From: JBFMFE01 sp040752295
GTDB lineage: Bacteria > UBP15 > UBA6099 > JBFMBQ01
Direction of reading: 5' to 3'
Assembly (NCBI GenBank): GCA_040752295.1
Contig: JBFMFE010000258.1
Span: forward strand, 1-9,446
Length of the DNA stretch: 9,446 nucleotides
Under the pieces are notes generated by a model. It was not told the origin of the DNA and searched no databases. It saw only the letters and a program-made list of their open reading frames with translations. This document shows positions 1 to 6,777 of this stretch, one piece after another. Within the stretch, counting starts at the first letter, position 1. The number at the start of each line of letters is the position of its first letter. The position numbers and the translations under genes are program-made.

Positions 1-195
1 CGCGTGAACGAAGGTTGAAAACACCGCGCCGATTCCACCGTGAAGCGCGACGTCTCGGTCCGGAAAGCGCGCGCCGCGGCGTCCGGGGAAATTTATATCT
101 TTCTTTGAGTGGAATTTCCACCCGGGGATCAGCATCGTATCCGGCGGAGCGCATGTTTTTCCCGTCCGGGAGGGTGACGAATCCGGGCAGGGCGG

Positions 196-224
196 TTGAT
201 GGGCGGACTGGGGTGATGTAGCAT
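196..224 (+). promoter_or_regulatory. Possible sigma-70 promoter for the secreted hydrolase
   Basis: TTGATG at 196-201 and TAGCAT at 219-224 are separated by 17 bp. Each hexamer matches the consensus at 4 of 6 positions. The transcript would start near 231 and give a leader of about 23 nt before the ATG at 254. The match is weak and GC-rich DNA gives such hits by chance. The rest of 1-253 holds no gene I can support and no clear structure. Confidence 0.25.
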
Positions 225-253
225 TAGCGCGTTGACGTGAGGGGGTGACGGGC

Positions 254-1594
254 ATGAGGAAAATTTCCATCGCGGCAGGGACGTGTCTCGCGGCGGCGTT
301 CGTTATACGCGCCGTGCCGTGCGCCGCGAAGGACGCGGGGGCGATGGCGCCCTCGACGACGTTTTTTGAGTACGAGAGGCGCCTTCCCGTGCGCGCCGAC
401 GTCGTCCTCAAGGAGGAAAAGCCCGGCGTGAAGACGTTCAGGGTCGTGTACACGAGCGCGAACGGCGAGCGAGTGCCGGCGTATTTTTACGTGCCTTCGG
501 CGGGGAGCGGACCGTATCCGTGCGTGATAATGATGCACGGGGGAGGCGGCTCGAAGGAGGACATCGCGATCGCGTACGACTTTTTCGCGATGCGCGGGAT
601 CGCCGTGTTCGCCCCGGACGCCGCGATGCAAGGCGAGCGCAGGGTCGAGGGAGTGGACGCGCTCACCGCCGACCCGTACACGATGCGGCACATATTCATA
701 CAGACGGTTCTCGATCTGCGGCGCGCCGTGGACTGGCTCGAGACGCGCGGCGAGGTTGACGCCGGGCGCATCGGATACCTCGGCGTCAGCATGGGCGCGA
801 TGATCGGGTCGGTCTTCGCCGCTGTGGAGGAGAGGGTCCGTGCGGCGGCGCTGATCGTCGGCGGCGCGGACTTCGGCGCGTTCCTCGCGCACAGCCAGAC
901 GCCGCCTCTAATCATGCTTCGCAACTTCGCGCAGCCGGAGGAAATCGGGAAGATCGCCGGCGCGCTCGCCGTTATAGACCCGCAGTATTACGTCGGCGCG
1001 ATAGCCCCCCGCCCGGTTTTCCTGATGAACGGGACCGGCGACCTCATAGTATCGCGCGAAGCCGGAGAGCGGATGCACGAACTCGCCGGTGAGCCGAAGG
1101 AATCCCACTGGTACGAAGGCAGCCACATCCCCCCGTTCGACAGGGTACTTCTTCTGACGTCGGGTTTCTTCAAGAAGCACCTGAAGGGGAAGAAGGCGGC
1201 GGCGGCGAAGACCGCCGGGGCGCCCGCCGCCGCGCCCCGTATCGAGTACGGCGTCGCGCGCGATTTTTCCGACCCAGCGCACCGTATCGCGGTTCTCACG
1301 GCGTGGACCGCCGAGCCTATCCCGCCCGGCGTCTCGCTCGCCGTCGCCTTCCCCGAAATCACACCTGTCAGCCTGCCGCTTTACGACGACGGAACCCACG
1401 GCGACGAGAGTGCGGGCGACGGCGTGTGGACGTTCAGGTTCGACCTCGGCGCGCACGCCCCCGCGCTCAACGTCGTCGGCGGCGAGAAACTGTACACTAC
1501 CGAAATACGCGCGGTCGCCGCCGACGGAACAGTCCTTGCTTCCACCGGCGCGGGCATACTCACCGGGACGGAGACAAACGCGGACATGCCTTAA
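254..1594 (+). CDS. Secreted alpha/beta hydrolase (dienelactone-hydrolase/acetyl-esterase type) with C-terminal beta-sandwich-like domain
   Basis: Predicted exported serine hydrolase of 446 residues; the substrate is unknown (an ester or peptide bond is likely from the fold). ATG 254 is preferred over GTG 245, because GAGGGGG at 239-245 sits about 8 nt upstream and the protein then opens with a clean Sec signal peptide (residues 1-25: MRK, hydrophobic core, cut near CAA-KDA). Seen in the sequence: oxyanion-type HGGGG (95-99), nucleophile elbow G-V-S-M-G with Ser179, probable acid Asp263 in GTGD, and probable catalytic His291 in EGSH. This is a complete triad in the order expected for the fold. 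After an Ala/Lys/Pro linker (about 311-328), residues 330-446 form a separate domain with DDGTHGDESAGDGVWT-type spacing, a motif common in extracellular Ig-like domains. PC at 22-23 is not a convincing lipobox. The next gene is about 200 bp away, so this gene may be monocistronic. The enzyme fold is secure; the specificity is not. Confidence 0.88.
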   Translation: MRKISIAAGTCLAAAFVIRAVPCAAKDAGAMAPSTTFFEYERRLPVRADVVLKEEKPGVKTFRVVYTSANGERVPAYFYVPSAGSGPYPCVIMMHGGGGSKEDIAIAYDFFAMRGIAVFAPDAAMQGERRVEGVDALTADPYTMRHIFIQTVLDLRRAVDWLETRGEVDAGRIGYLGVSMGAMIGSVFAAVEERVRAAALIVGGADFGAFLAHSQTPPLIMLRNFAQPEEIGKIAGALAVIDPQYYVGAIAPRPVFLMNGTGDLIVSREAGERMHELAGEPKESHWYEGSHIPPFDRVLLLTSGFFKKHLKGKKAAAAKTAGAPAAAPRIEYGVARDFSDPAHRIAVLTAWTAEPIPPGVSLAVAFPEITPVSLPLYDDGTHGDESAGDGVWTFRFDLGAHAPALNVVGGEKLYTTEIRAVAADGTVLASTGAGILTGTETNADMP

Positions 1595-1622
1595 AGGCGC
1601 GCGAAAAACGAACGCGGCAGCG

Positions 1623-1652
1623 TTGGAAACCCGTACGATTCCGATGTAAAAT
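1623..1652 (+). promoter_or_regulatory. Possible sigma-70 promoter for the ELM1-like gene
   Basis: TTGGAA at 1623-1628 (4/6 to TTGACA) and TAAAAT at 1647-1652 (5/6 to TATAAT) are 18 bp apart, inside an AT-richer patch of an otherwise GC-rich 206-bp intergenic region. Transcription would begin near 1659 and leave a leader of about 140 nt. No activator site is recognisable. Confidence 0.35.
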
Positions 1653-1721
1653 ATACGCGACCGGAAACGGACGCGCGCTGGTTTGTCCGTGTATTGAATA
1701 ACCGGGCGCGAGGGACCTGAA

Positions 1722-1749
1722 GCGCGCCGGCTGTTGATGCGCGGCGCGC
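1722..1749 (+). other. GC-rich hairpin in the leader of the ELM1-like gene
   Basis: GCGCGCCG (1722-1729) is perfectly complementary to CGGCGCGC (1742-1749) across a 12-nt loop. No T-tract follows on either strand, so it is not a typical intrinsic terminator. It could be a U-tract-less terminator for the upstream hydrolase gene, a leader structure of the next gene, or a chance palindrome in GC-rich DNA. Confidence 0.3.
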
Positions 1750-1800
1750 GCCTGACCGGAGCGGAAATGCCGGCGGGCGGGCGCGGGCTGAATCGAAGAA

Positions 1801-2898
1801 ATGAGCGCCGTGGCGAGGAAGAGAAAAAGAAGGGTTCTGATCATAAGCGACGGCAAGCGCGGGCACGTCCATCAGACCGAGGGCATAGTGTCGAGGATGA
1901 CGAACGTCGTCGCGAAAAAAGCCGAGGTGCGGATGGGAAAGGCGTACTGTTTTTTTCTCGTTTTCGTGGCGATTCTTTCGCGGCTGATGCCGATTTCGAG
2001 GGCTGTTCTGTGGCTTTTTCTCAGCCGCGCCGTGCGCGCGTCACTTCCGGCGCTCGTGAAGTTTTCGCCGGACCTGATAATCTCCGCCGGCTCGCTCACT
2101 CACCCGGTCACGTACCTGCTCGGGCGGATATGGAACGCCCGGACGGTGGTGTGCATGAGACCGTCGCTGCTGTCGGCGTCCGATTTCGACCTGGTGGTGG
2201 CGCCGCGTCACGACCAGCACAGGTGCGGAGCGGACAACGTGATCTTCACGATGGGGGCGACGAGCACGATAACCGAGGGGCACATCTTCGCCGAGGGCGT
2301 CGCTCTCTACTCGAGGCTCAAGGGGAGAGTGACTCGTCCGCTCGGACTGCTCGTGGGGGGCGACAGCGCGTGCAATTTTTTAGACGTCCACACCGCGAAG
2401 GAAATCATCAACGAGACGCTCTTGGCGTGCGAGGAGAACGGGCTGACGCTCCTGTGCTGCTCATCGAGACGGACGCCCCCCGCGGTGGAGACGCTCATGC
2501 TCGAAGCCCTCGAGGACAATCCGCTGTGCGCCTACCTTCTCCTCGCGTCGCGAAGCCCCGAGAACCCCGTCCCCGGAATAATCGGTCTGTCCGAGGTCGT
2601 GGTCTGCACCGAGGACAGCGTTTCGATGGTCTCTGAGATCATCACGGGCGGCAGGAGCGCCGTGGTCGTCGAGACGGGCAAGCGGCGGAAGGACAACAAG
2701 TTCGAGCGGTTTTTCCGCGAGCTCGTGAGCGAGGATTACATCATCTACACGAAGCCCGAGTTCCTCAGCCGCGCGGTGGCGGAGGCGTTCGAGGGCAAGA
2801 AGGGCGGCGCGAAGCCCGTTGATGAAACGAAGAGGGTGGCGATGGAGATCGAGCGCCGCCTCTTCGCCGCCGACGGCGGCACGGGCGTGAGACACTGA
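1801..2898 (+). CDS. ELM1/GtrOC1-family putative glycosyltransferase (mitochondrial fission ELM1-like, DUF1022)
   Basis: A 365-residue protein of the bacterial family related to plant ELM1, whose bacterial members are annotated as putative glycosyltransferases of surface-polysaccharide synthesis; the biochemical role of most is unproven. Family hallmarks seen: a basic N-terminus followed by SDGKRGHVHQTEG (17-28, compare the family's DGK-x-GH...Q-x-G start), DLIISAGS (91-98), LLVGGDSA (183-190), SSRRTPP (221-227) and CTEDSVSMVSE (269-279), the last typical of the C-terminal nucleotide-sugar-binding half of GT-B-like folds. A hydrophobic stretch at 48-76 may give membrane association. ATG 1801 lacks a good Shine-Dalgarno sequence (only GAAGAA directly upstream); GTG 1810 is a possible alternative that does not change the domain. 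The gene is followed after 58 bp by the outer-membrane protein gene, so co-transcription is plausible and an envelope role fits. The family call is firm; donor and acceptor are unknown. Confidence 0.82.
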   Translation: MSAVARKRKRRVLIISDGKRGHVHQTEGIVSRMTNVVAKKAEVRMGKAYCFFLVFVAILSRLMPISRAVLWLFLSRAVRASLPALVKFSPDLIISAGSLTHPVTYLLGRIWNARTVVCMRPSLLSASDFDLVVAPRHDQHRCGADNVIFTMGATSTITEGHIFAEGVALYSRLKGRVTRPLGLLVGGDSACNFLDVHTAKEIINETLLACEENGLTLLCCSSRRTPPAVETLMLEALEDNPLCAYLLLASRSPENPVPGIIGLSEVVVCTEDSVSMVSEIITGGRSAVVVETGKRRKDNKFERFFRELVSEDYIIYTKPEFLSRAVAEAFEGKKGGAKPVDETKRVAMEIERRLFAADGGTGVRH

Positions 2899-2956
2899 CG
2901 CGGCGCCCCCGGTCGAATCCGGACGGCGCTTCCGGACGCCGCAAGCCGGTTCATCC

Positions 2957-3955
2957 GTGAAACATATCATCCTCGCCTTCCTCTGCGCGGTTCTGCTCTG
3001 TCGGTCGTCCGCGGTTTCGGCGGAAGGCGCATACGCGCCCGGCTTCGAGCGGATGCGCGCCATTGACATGGACCTGCTGCGCAAGTGCGCGCCCAGACCC
3101 GCCGGCATGGGCGGCGCCTTCACCGCCGTCGAGGGCGACCCGATAGGCATATTCTGGAATCCGTCCGCGGCGCTCCGCGCGAACCGCCTCATGGTGTCCG
3201 GCAACCACAGCCTCAGGCATTTTCCGGGCGAGCGGAAAAACCTTGACCAGTTCGACAGCGACACCACCGCGGTGATAGTCCCGGTCCGGGGGGAGGGGGT
3301 AGTGGGGCTTGGTTTCACCGTTCCCGGGGAATGGGGCGTGGATCACATGGACACGAACGGCGTTGTCCCCGGAGCGGAGAAGCACCGCGGGCGCGAGAGG
3401 GTGGCGGCGTATGGTGAGGCGTCGGGCGGGAGGCGCGCGTCGGCGGGAACGGTTCACTCGAACTGGTTCCGGTATTCGGGGGACGAGGGGGCGGAGGGCG
3501 GCGGCGCGTCGCGGCGATTCGACACAGGCGGGGGGTTCAGTTTCTTTTACAGCGGGGCGGGCGGGGCGGCTTGGGGTCTGAGCGTCAAGGGGATTTCGTC
3601 GCTTTTCAAAAGTGGCGCGGCGGGCGAAAGGAGAGGGACGGCGGTCGTGCGGGTGGGCGTGGCGTACCGGGCGGGGAATGCGGCGGACACGGTCGCGGCG
3701 GCGGACGTCGAGTTCATCGTTTCGCGCGGTGTGAGCGTGCGCGGGTTCGCCGGTGTCGAGCGGGATTTCGACGACCGGGTATTTGTCAGGGCGGGGACGA
3801 TGAACGGCGCGCCGACGTACGGCGTGGGGGCGGAGTCGGGCAGTCTGCGCCTCGATTACGCCGTCGTCAAAGACCTTCTCCCGCGCGTGACCGGCAAGCC
3901 CGTGACCCGCTCGAGGGACGGGCATTTCCTGTCGTACACGCTTGAATTCGATTGA
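2957..3955 (+). CDS. Outer-membrane beta-barrel protein, PorV/PorQ/FadL-like
   Basis: A 332-residue predicted outer-membrane protein. The GTG start gives an ideal Sec signal peptide (MKHIILAFLCAVLL..., cut near SAVSA-EG, residues 22-23), which fixes this start even though no clear Shine-Dalgarno sequence precedes it. Residues 47-73 carry RPAGMGGAFTAV-EGDP-GIFWNPS, the N-terminal signature of PorV/PorQ-type and related FadL-like barrel proteins (PAGMGGA-FTA-x-D-x-x-x-x-x-x-NPA). The remainder is rich in Gly and in alternating hydrophobic/polar residues typical of beta strands, and ends LSYTLEFD, similar to an outer-membrane beta-signal but with Asp after the terminal Phe. The likely role is a channel, a lipid/hydrophobic-compound transporter or a secretion-linked barrel; the sequence does not choose among these. 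It lies between the ELM1-like and ICMT-like genes with short gaps (58 and 100 bp), so the three may form one unit. Confidence 0.75.
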   Translation: MKHIILAFLCAVLLCRSSAVSAEGAYAPGFERMRAIDMDLLRKCAPRPAGMGGAFTAVEGDPIGIFWNPSAALRANRLMVSGNHSLRHFPGERKNLDQFDSDTTAVIVPVRGEGVVGLGFTVPGEWGVDHMDTNGVVPGAEKHRGRERVAAYGEASGGRRASAGTVHSNWFRYSGDEGAEGGGASRRFDTGGGFSFFYSGAGGAAWGLSVKGISSLFKSGAAGERRGTAVVRVGVAYRAGNAADTVAAADVEFIVSRGVSVRGFAGVERDFDDRVFVRAGTMNGAPTYGVGAESGSLRLDYAVVKDLLPRVTGKPVTRSRDGHFLSYTLEFD

Positions 3956-4055
3956 ACGTAACTGCTCACGGGCGTGGAAATCCGGCGGGCGGTTCGGTCG
4001 TTCGGCGCCCCGGGGGCATTCACGCCGCGGGACGCCGAGGGTTGAGGGAGAGACC

Positions 4056-4595
4056 GTGAAAGCGGCGCGGTTCATACAGAGGTGGCGGGTGCGGCTGGGG
4101 CACGTTTTCGCCGTCGCGCTCGTGGCGGCGGCGTCGCCGACGGGTGAGTCGCTCGCTGCCGGCTGCGCCGTCGCGCTGGCTGGCGCGGCGTACAGGGTTT
4201 ACGCTGCGGGATTCATCGCCAAGAACGAGGCGCTATCGCGCTCCGGTCCCTACGCCCGCACGCGGAACCCGCTTTATTTCGGCAGTTTTGTCATGTACCT
4301 CGGATTCTCGGTCGCGTCGGGCAGCGCGTACGTCCTCGCCGCTTTCCTCCCGTTTTTCTTCGTCGTCTATTTCACGACGATACGGCTGGAGGAAGAGTAC
4401 CTTCGCGGCAGGTTCGGCGTGGAGTTCGAGGAGTACGCGGGCGCGGTTCCGCAGTTTTTCCCGGCTTTGAGGGCACGCGGCGGCGTCCGCGGGGCGTTCA
4501 GATGGGAGCGTGTCCGGGCGAACAGGGAATACGAAGGCGCCGCCGGCTGCGCCGTCGTCATCGCGGCTCTCGTTCTTAAATACCTCTACCTTTAA
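4056..4595 (+). CDS. Isoprenylcysteine carboxyl methyltransferase (ICMT)/PEMT-like integral membrane methyltransferase
   Basis: A 179-residue multi-pass membrane protein of the ICMT/phospholipid methyltransferase-like family; bacterial members bind S-adenosylmethionine, but their acceptors are mostly unknown. GTG 4056 is chosen because GAGGGAGAG (4044-4052) lies just upstream. An ATG at 3942 in the same frame would add 38 Arg-rich residues and overlap the preceding gene, so it is rejected. Family motifs seen: GPYARTRNPLYFGSFV (64-79, the SAM-binding GPY-x-x-x-RHP-x-Y-x-G type with Asn for His), LEEEYLRGRFG-EFEEY (111-127) and a Pro-x-Phe-x-Pro region after it. Hydrophobic segments lie at about 14-27, 31-52, 74-106 and 160-178. 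The gene ends directly before the heptamer repeat array and converges on the D-aminoacylase gene. Confidence 0.78.
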   Translation: MKAARFIQRWRVRLGHVFAVALVAAASPTGESLAAGCAVALAGAAYRVYAAGFIAKNEALSRSGPYARTRNPLYFGSFVMYLGFSVASGSAYVLAAFLPFFFVVYFTTIRLEEEYLRGRFGVEFEEYAGAVPQFFPALRARGGVRGAFRWERVRANREYEGAAGCAVVIAALVLKYLYL

Positions 4596-4597
4596 AT

Positions 4598-4767
4598 CGG
4601 GCTACGGGCTACGGGCTTCGGGCTGCAGGCTACGGGCTACGGGCTACGGACTTCGGGCTACGGGCTACGGACTTCAGGCTACGGGCTTCGGGCTACGGCA
4701 AAAAAAAACAGAAATACAACTTCTCCGGGCTACGGACTGCGGGGTTCGGGCTACGGGCTACGGGGTT
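4598..4767 (+). repeat. Heptanucleotide tandem repeat array, unit CGGGCTA, in two blocks
   Basis: Block 1 (4598-4695) is exactly 14 units of 7 bp; block 2 (4726-4767) is exactly 6 units. The consensus unit is CGGGCTA. Variation falls at only a few places: the last base (A/T/G), the fourth base (G/A), and occasional changes giving CAGGCTA or CGGGGTT. No insertion or deletion breaks the 7-bp phase within a block. The 30-bp spacer (4696-4725) contains a run of nine A at 4700-4708 and is not a multiple of seven. The array starts 2 bp after the stop codon of the ICMT-like gene and lies wholly in the gap between two convergent genes. Read through, it gives a low-complexity peptide and is not a gene. 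Similar short-period repeats occur in other bacterial genomes; slippage or a dispersed repeat family are both possible. Confidence 0.92.
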
Positions 4768-4796
4768 ATGCCGGTTCCCGCGGTCCTCAGGCTGTT

Positions 4797-6530
4797 TCAC
4801 GCGCCCCTTATGACGGTGCCGGGGCGTGGGACGGGGTTATACGCGGCGCCGTCGAGGACGTGGCGTCCGTTGATGAAGACGTGTTCGATGCCGGAGGGAT
4901 ACGCCCTGGGGTTGTCGAAAGTGGCGCGGTTTTCGAGTTTTTCGGGGTCGAACACGAGGACGTCGGCGTGATAGTTTTTTTCCAGGCGCCCGCGCTGTTT
5001 CAGCCCGAAGTGGTCGGCGGGCAGTGACGTGATCTTCCTTATCGCCTGTTCGAGGGGGAGCATCTTCATGCCGAAGACGTACCTGCACAGGAATTTGGGG
5101 TAGCAGGAATAGAAGAGGTGGGAGGGTTTGCCGAAGCCCATGAGGACGGTGTCGGTGGAGATGAAGACCTCGGGGTGGCGGATGGGAGCGAAGGTGGTGC
5201 GTTCGGTGAAGGCGTCCTCGGGGTGCGCCATCGAGGCGAAGACGAGGACGCAGCCGTTTTCCTCGACGAGGAGGTCGCAGGCAGCATCGAAGGGGTGTTT
5301 TTTTGCGTCGGCGGCGATCCCAAGGAGCGTTCTGCCTTCGAGATGCCTGTTTTTTTCGGAGCCGACGGACATGATCCGTGCGCAGGTCCAGCCCATGACG
5401 CGGAAGAAGTTTAGCGACCATGAGTCCTCGCCTGTGTGGGGCCAGACCATTTTTCCGTGTTCGATGCTGTGGAGCATTTTCCTGCGCTGGTCGGGGTCGC
5501 GGAGGCGTTCGAGGATTTTTCCGAGTCCGCCCATGAGCGCCCAGGGGGGAAAGAAGGCGAGCATGTGCGTGAACGCGGTGGTGGTGGGCATGACGTCCAT
5601 GCCCGCGCGTACGCCGCGGTCACGCGCGTCCATGACGCGTTTAATGACGGCGGCGAGCGGGCGGTGGAGAGGGAGGGGGACGGACCACCACCTGGAGAGT
5701 CCGGCGAGCGCTCTGGCGGCGGGGCGCAGCAGGGGACCGAGCAATCCGGCGTCCGGCGCCCAGAATATGTGGGAAATCTGCACCGGCGCGCCGGTTTTTT
5801 CGCCCACTTCGAGGACTTCGTCCACCGCGAGTGTAAGCGTGTTGGAGTAGCTCCGCAGGTGGCTTGTGAAAATGCCGCCGTGTTTCGCGACGACTCCGGC
5901 GAGTTCGATCAATTCGCGGGTGTCGCTCTGGTTTCCGGGGAAGTATTGAAGACCCGTGGACAGCCCTATTGCGCCTTGTTCGAGGGCGGCGTCGAGGGCT
6001 TTTTTCATCGAGCCGATTTCGTCGTCCGCGGCGGTGCTCAGCGAGGCGCCCATGGCGTTGATGCGGAGAAGCCCGTGGGGGGCGAGCAGCGCGGTGTTCA
6101 GTACGACGCCCCGCGATTCGAGCGCGTCGAGAAACTCCCCCACCGTCCTCCACTGTATCTCCCTGTCAAAGTCGAACTTTGTGAACGCCTCGATGTAGTC
6201 CTTGATGAAATCCCTGTTCTTCTCCTCCACCGGCGCGAGGGACATGCCGCAGTTTCCGGTGACGATTGTCGTGATGCCCTGTCGGATGAGCGGTTCCAGG
6301 ATCAGGTGGTGGTCGGGCTTGGAGATAGAGAGGTCTGCGTGGGAGTGCGGGTCAACGATGCCCGGGCACACGATCATGCCGGAGGCGTTCAGGGTTTTGC
6401 CGGCGGTCGCGCCGTCCGCCGCGCCGACGTGGGCGATCCTGCCTCCGGATATGCCGACGTCCGCCGGGAAAGGGGCGCCGCCCGTGCCGTCAACCACGGT
6501 TCCGCCTTTTATCAGCACGTCGAAATTCAT
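4797..6530 (-). CDS. D-aminoacylase / N-acyl-D-amino-acid deacylase family amidohydrolase
   Basis: A 577-residue zinc amidohydrolase predicted to release D-amino acids (or another carboxylate) from N-acylated substrates in the cytoplasm; no signal peptide is seen. The N-terminus (FDVLIKGGTVVDGTGG) forms the small beta-sandwich; PGIVDPHSHAD (56-66) gives the HxH pair His62/His64; TGNCGMS (91-97) gives Cys94, the characteristic metal-bridging cysteine of D-aminoacylases; His224 (TSHLRS) and His254 (QISH) are the other ligands; Asp460 in STDT is the probable catalytic Asp; ADVLVFDPEKL (522-532) closes the sandwich. The protein is longer than typical D-aminoacylases (about 480-500 residues). The extra length lies between His254 and Asp460, and the usual D-x-YPY segment is replaced by DVMPTTT (312-318). 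Substrate specificity may therefore differ from characterised enzymes. The ATG start is fixed by AGGAGGTG (6538-6545) 7 nt upstream. It is transcribed alone from its own promoter. Confidence 0.88.
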   Translation of the reverse strand: MNFDVLIKGGTVVDGTGGAPFPADVGISGGRIAHVGAADGATAGKTLNASGMIVCPGIVDPHSHADLSISKPDHHLILEPLIRQGITTIVTGNCGMSLAPVEEKNRDFIKDYIEAFTKFDFDREIQWRTVGEFLDALESRGVVLNTALLAPHGLLRINAMGASLSTAADDEIGSMKKALDAALEQGAIGLSTGLQYFPGNQSDTRELIELAGVVAKHGGIFTSHLRSYSNTLTLAVDEVLEVGEKTGAPVQISHIFWAPDAGLLGPLLRPAARALAGLSRWWSVPLPLHRPLAAVIKRVMDARDRGVRAGMDVMPTTTAFTHMLAFFPPWALMGGLGKILERLRDPDQRRKMLHSIEHGKMVWPHTGEDSWSLNFFRVMGWTCARIMSVGSEKNRHLEGRTLLGIAADAKKHPFDAACDLLVEENGCVLVFASMAHPEDAFTERTTFAPIRHPEVFISTDTVLMGFGKPSHLFYSCYPKFLCRYVFGMKMLPLEQAIRKITSLPADHFGLKQRGRLEKNYHADVLVFDPEKLENRATFDNPRAYPSGIEHVFINGRHVLDGAAYNPVPRPGTVIRGA

Positions 6531-6537
6531 CGCCGCC

Positions 6538-6545
6538 CACCTCCT
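6538..6545 (-). promoter_or_regulatory. Strong Shine-Dalgarno sequence of the D-aminoacylase gene
   Basis: On the minus strand this reads AGGAGGTG, 7 nt before the ATG at 6530, a near-complete match to the 16S rRNA 3' end. A second copy of the same 9-mer AACAGGAGG lies 28 nt upstream (6568-6576, against 6540-6548) but has no start codon at a usable distance and falls in the descending arm of the leader hairpin. Confidence 0.85.
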
Positions 6546-6558
6546 GTTCCGCCGTGAC

Positions 6559-6601
6559 CCGGAGCCGCCTCCTGTTGATTAAAAGCAACAAGGCGCTCCG
6601 G
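6559..6601 (-). other. 5' leader hairpin of the D-aminoacylase mRNA
   Basis: The arms pair as CCGGAG/CTCCGG (6 bp), CGCCT/AGGCG (5 bp) and TGTTG/CAACA (5 bp) around an 8-nt AT-rich loop (6578-6585), with bulges of 1 and 2 nt on one arm only. It begins practically at the predicted transcription start (about 6599). No U-tract follows, so it is not a classical terminator. It could protect the 5' end, act as an operator palindrome or regulate translation; it covers the upstream decoy AACAGGAGG but not the functional ribosome-binding site. Confidence 0.55.
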
Positions 6602-6605
6602 CGAT

Positions 6606-6634
6606 ATGATACGCCGCCGCGGCGGGCGTGTCAA
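6606..6634 (-). promoter_or_regulatory. Sigma-70 promoter of the D-aminoacylase gene
   Basis: On the minus strand, TTGACA (6634-6629, perfect -35) is followed by exactly 17 bp and TATCAT (6611-6606, 5/6 to TATAAT). The predicted start is near 6599, giving a leader of about 69 nt to the ATG. It is the best promoter match I found in the window. Its position just after the AT-rich operon means the D-aminoacylase gene need not depend on read-through. Confidence 0.7.
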
Positions 6635-6777
6635 CGCGGACTTTTGGGAATCAGCCGTCGAGTGAACATTACCCACTTTTATGTCGCAGACCCGTTGCCG
6701 TGTTGCCGCCGCCGTGACGGCGGGGGAAACGAGGCGGCACGCCCTCGTCGAGCGCAATCGCCCGCGCGTTTATACTT

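Noticed and set aside
15..221. 68-codon open frame before the hydrolase gene
   Set aside because: It starts at a non-ATG codon without a ribosome-binding site, has an Arg/Ser/Gly-rich composition typical of random GC-rich frames and no recognisable domain.
1734..2636. 300-codon plus-strand frame overlapping the ELM1-like gene
   Set aside because: Arg/Gly-rich composition from GC-rich third-position effects; the other frame carries the ELM1 family motifs.
2905..2941. tRNA T-arm-like sequence (CCGG-TCGAAT-CCGG) and a small hairpin after the ELM1-like gene
   Set aside because: The loop is one base short for a T-loop, no acceptor, D or anticodon arms can be built, and the upstream bases are coding; the adjacent 5-bp CGGCG/CGCCG hairpin has no T-tract.
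3942..4055. Upstream ATG start for the ICMT-like gene
   Set aside because: It would add 38 Arg-rich residues not fitting the family and overlap the previous gene; GTG 4056 has a proper Shine-Dalgarno sequence and the expected length.
2461..4075. Long minus-strand frames (285 and 374 codons) opposite the ELM1-like and outer-membrane protein genes
   Set aside because: Arg/Pro/His-rich antisense translations without domains; the plus strand has a signal peptide and PorV-like and ELM1 motifs.
4598..4767. CRISPR-like reading of the repeat array
   Set aside because: The unit is 7 bp, directly tandem, with a single 30-bp interruption; there are no regularly spaced unique spacers and no cas genes.
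4510..4971. Plus-strand open frame running through the heptamer array
   Set aside because: Its middle is only the translation of the 7-bp repeat (RATGYGL-type peptide), and it overlaps the ends of two well-supported genes.
5436..6557. Long plus-strand frame (373 codons) opposite the D-aminoacylase gene
   Set aside because: It is an antisense shadow of a gene with intact family motifs, promoter and ribosome-binding site; its own translation shows no family pattern.
6709..6723. CCGCCG-TGA-CGGCGG hairpin as terminator of the AT-rich operon
   Set aside because: The 6-bp stem has only a 3-nt loop and no T-tract on the minus strand, and such palindromes are common in this GC-rich DNA.
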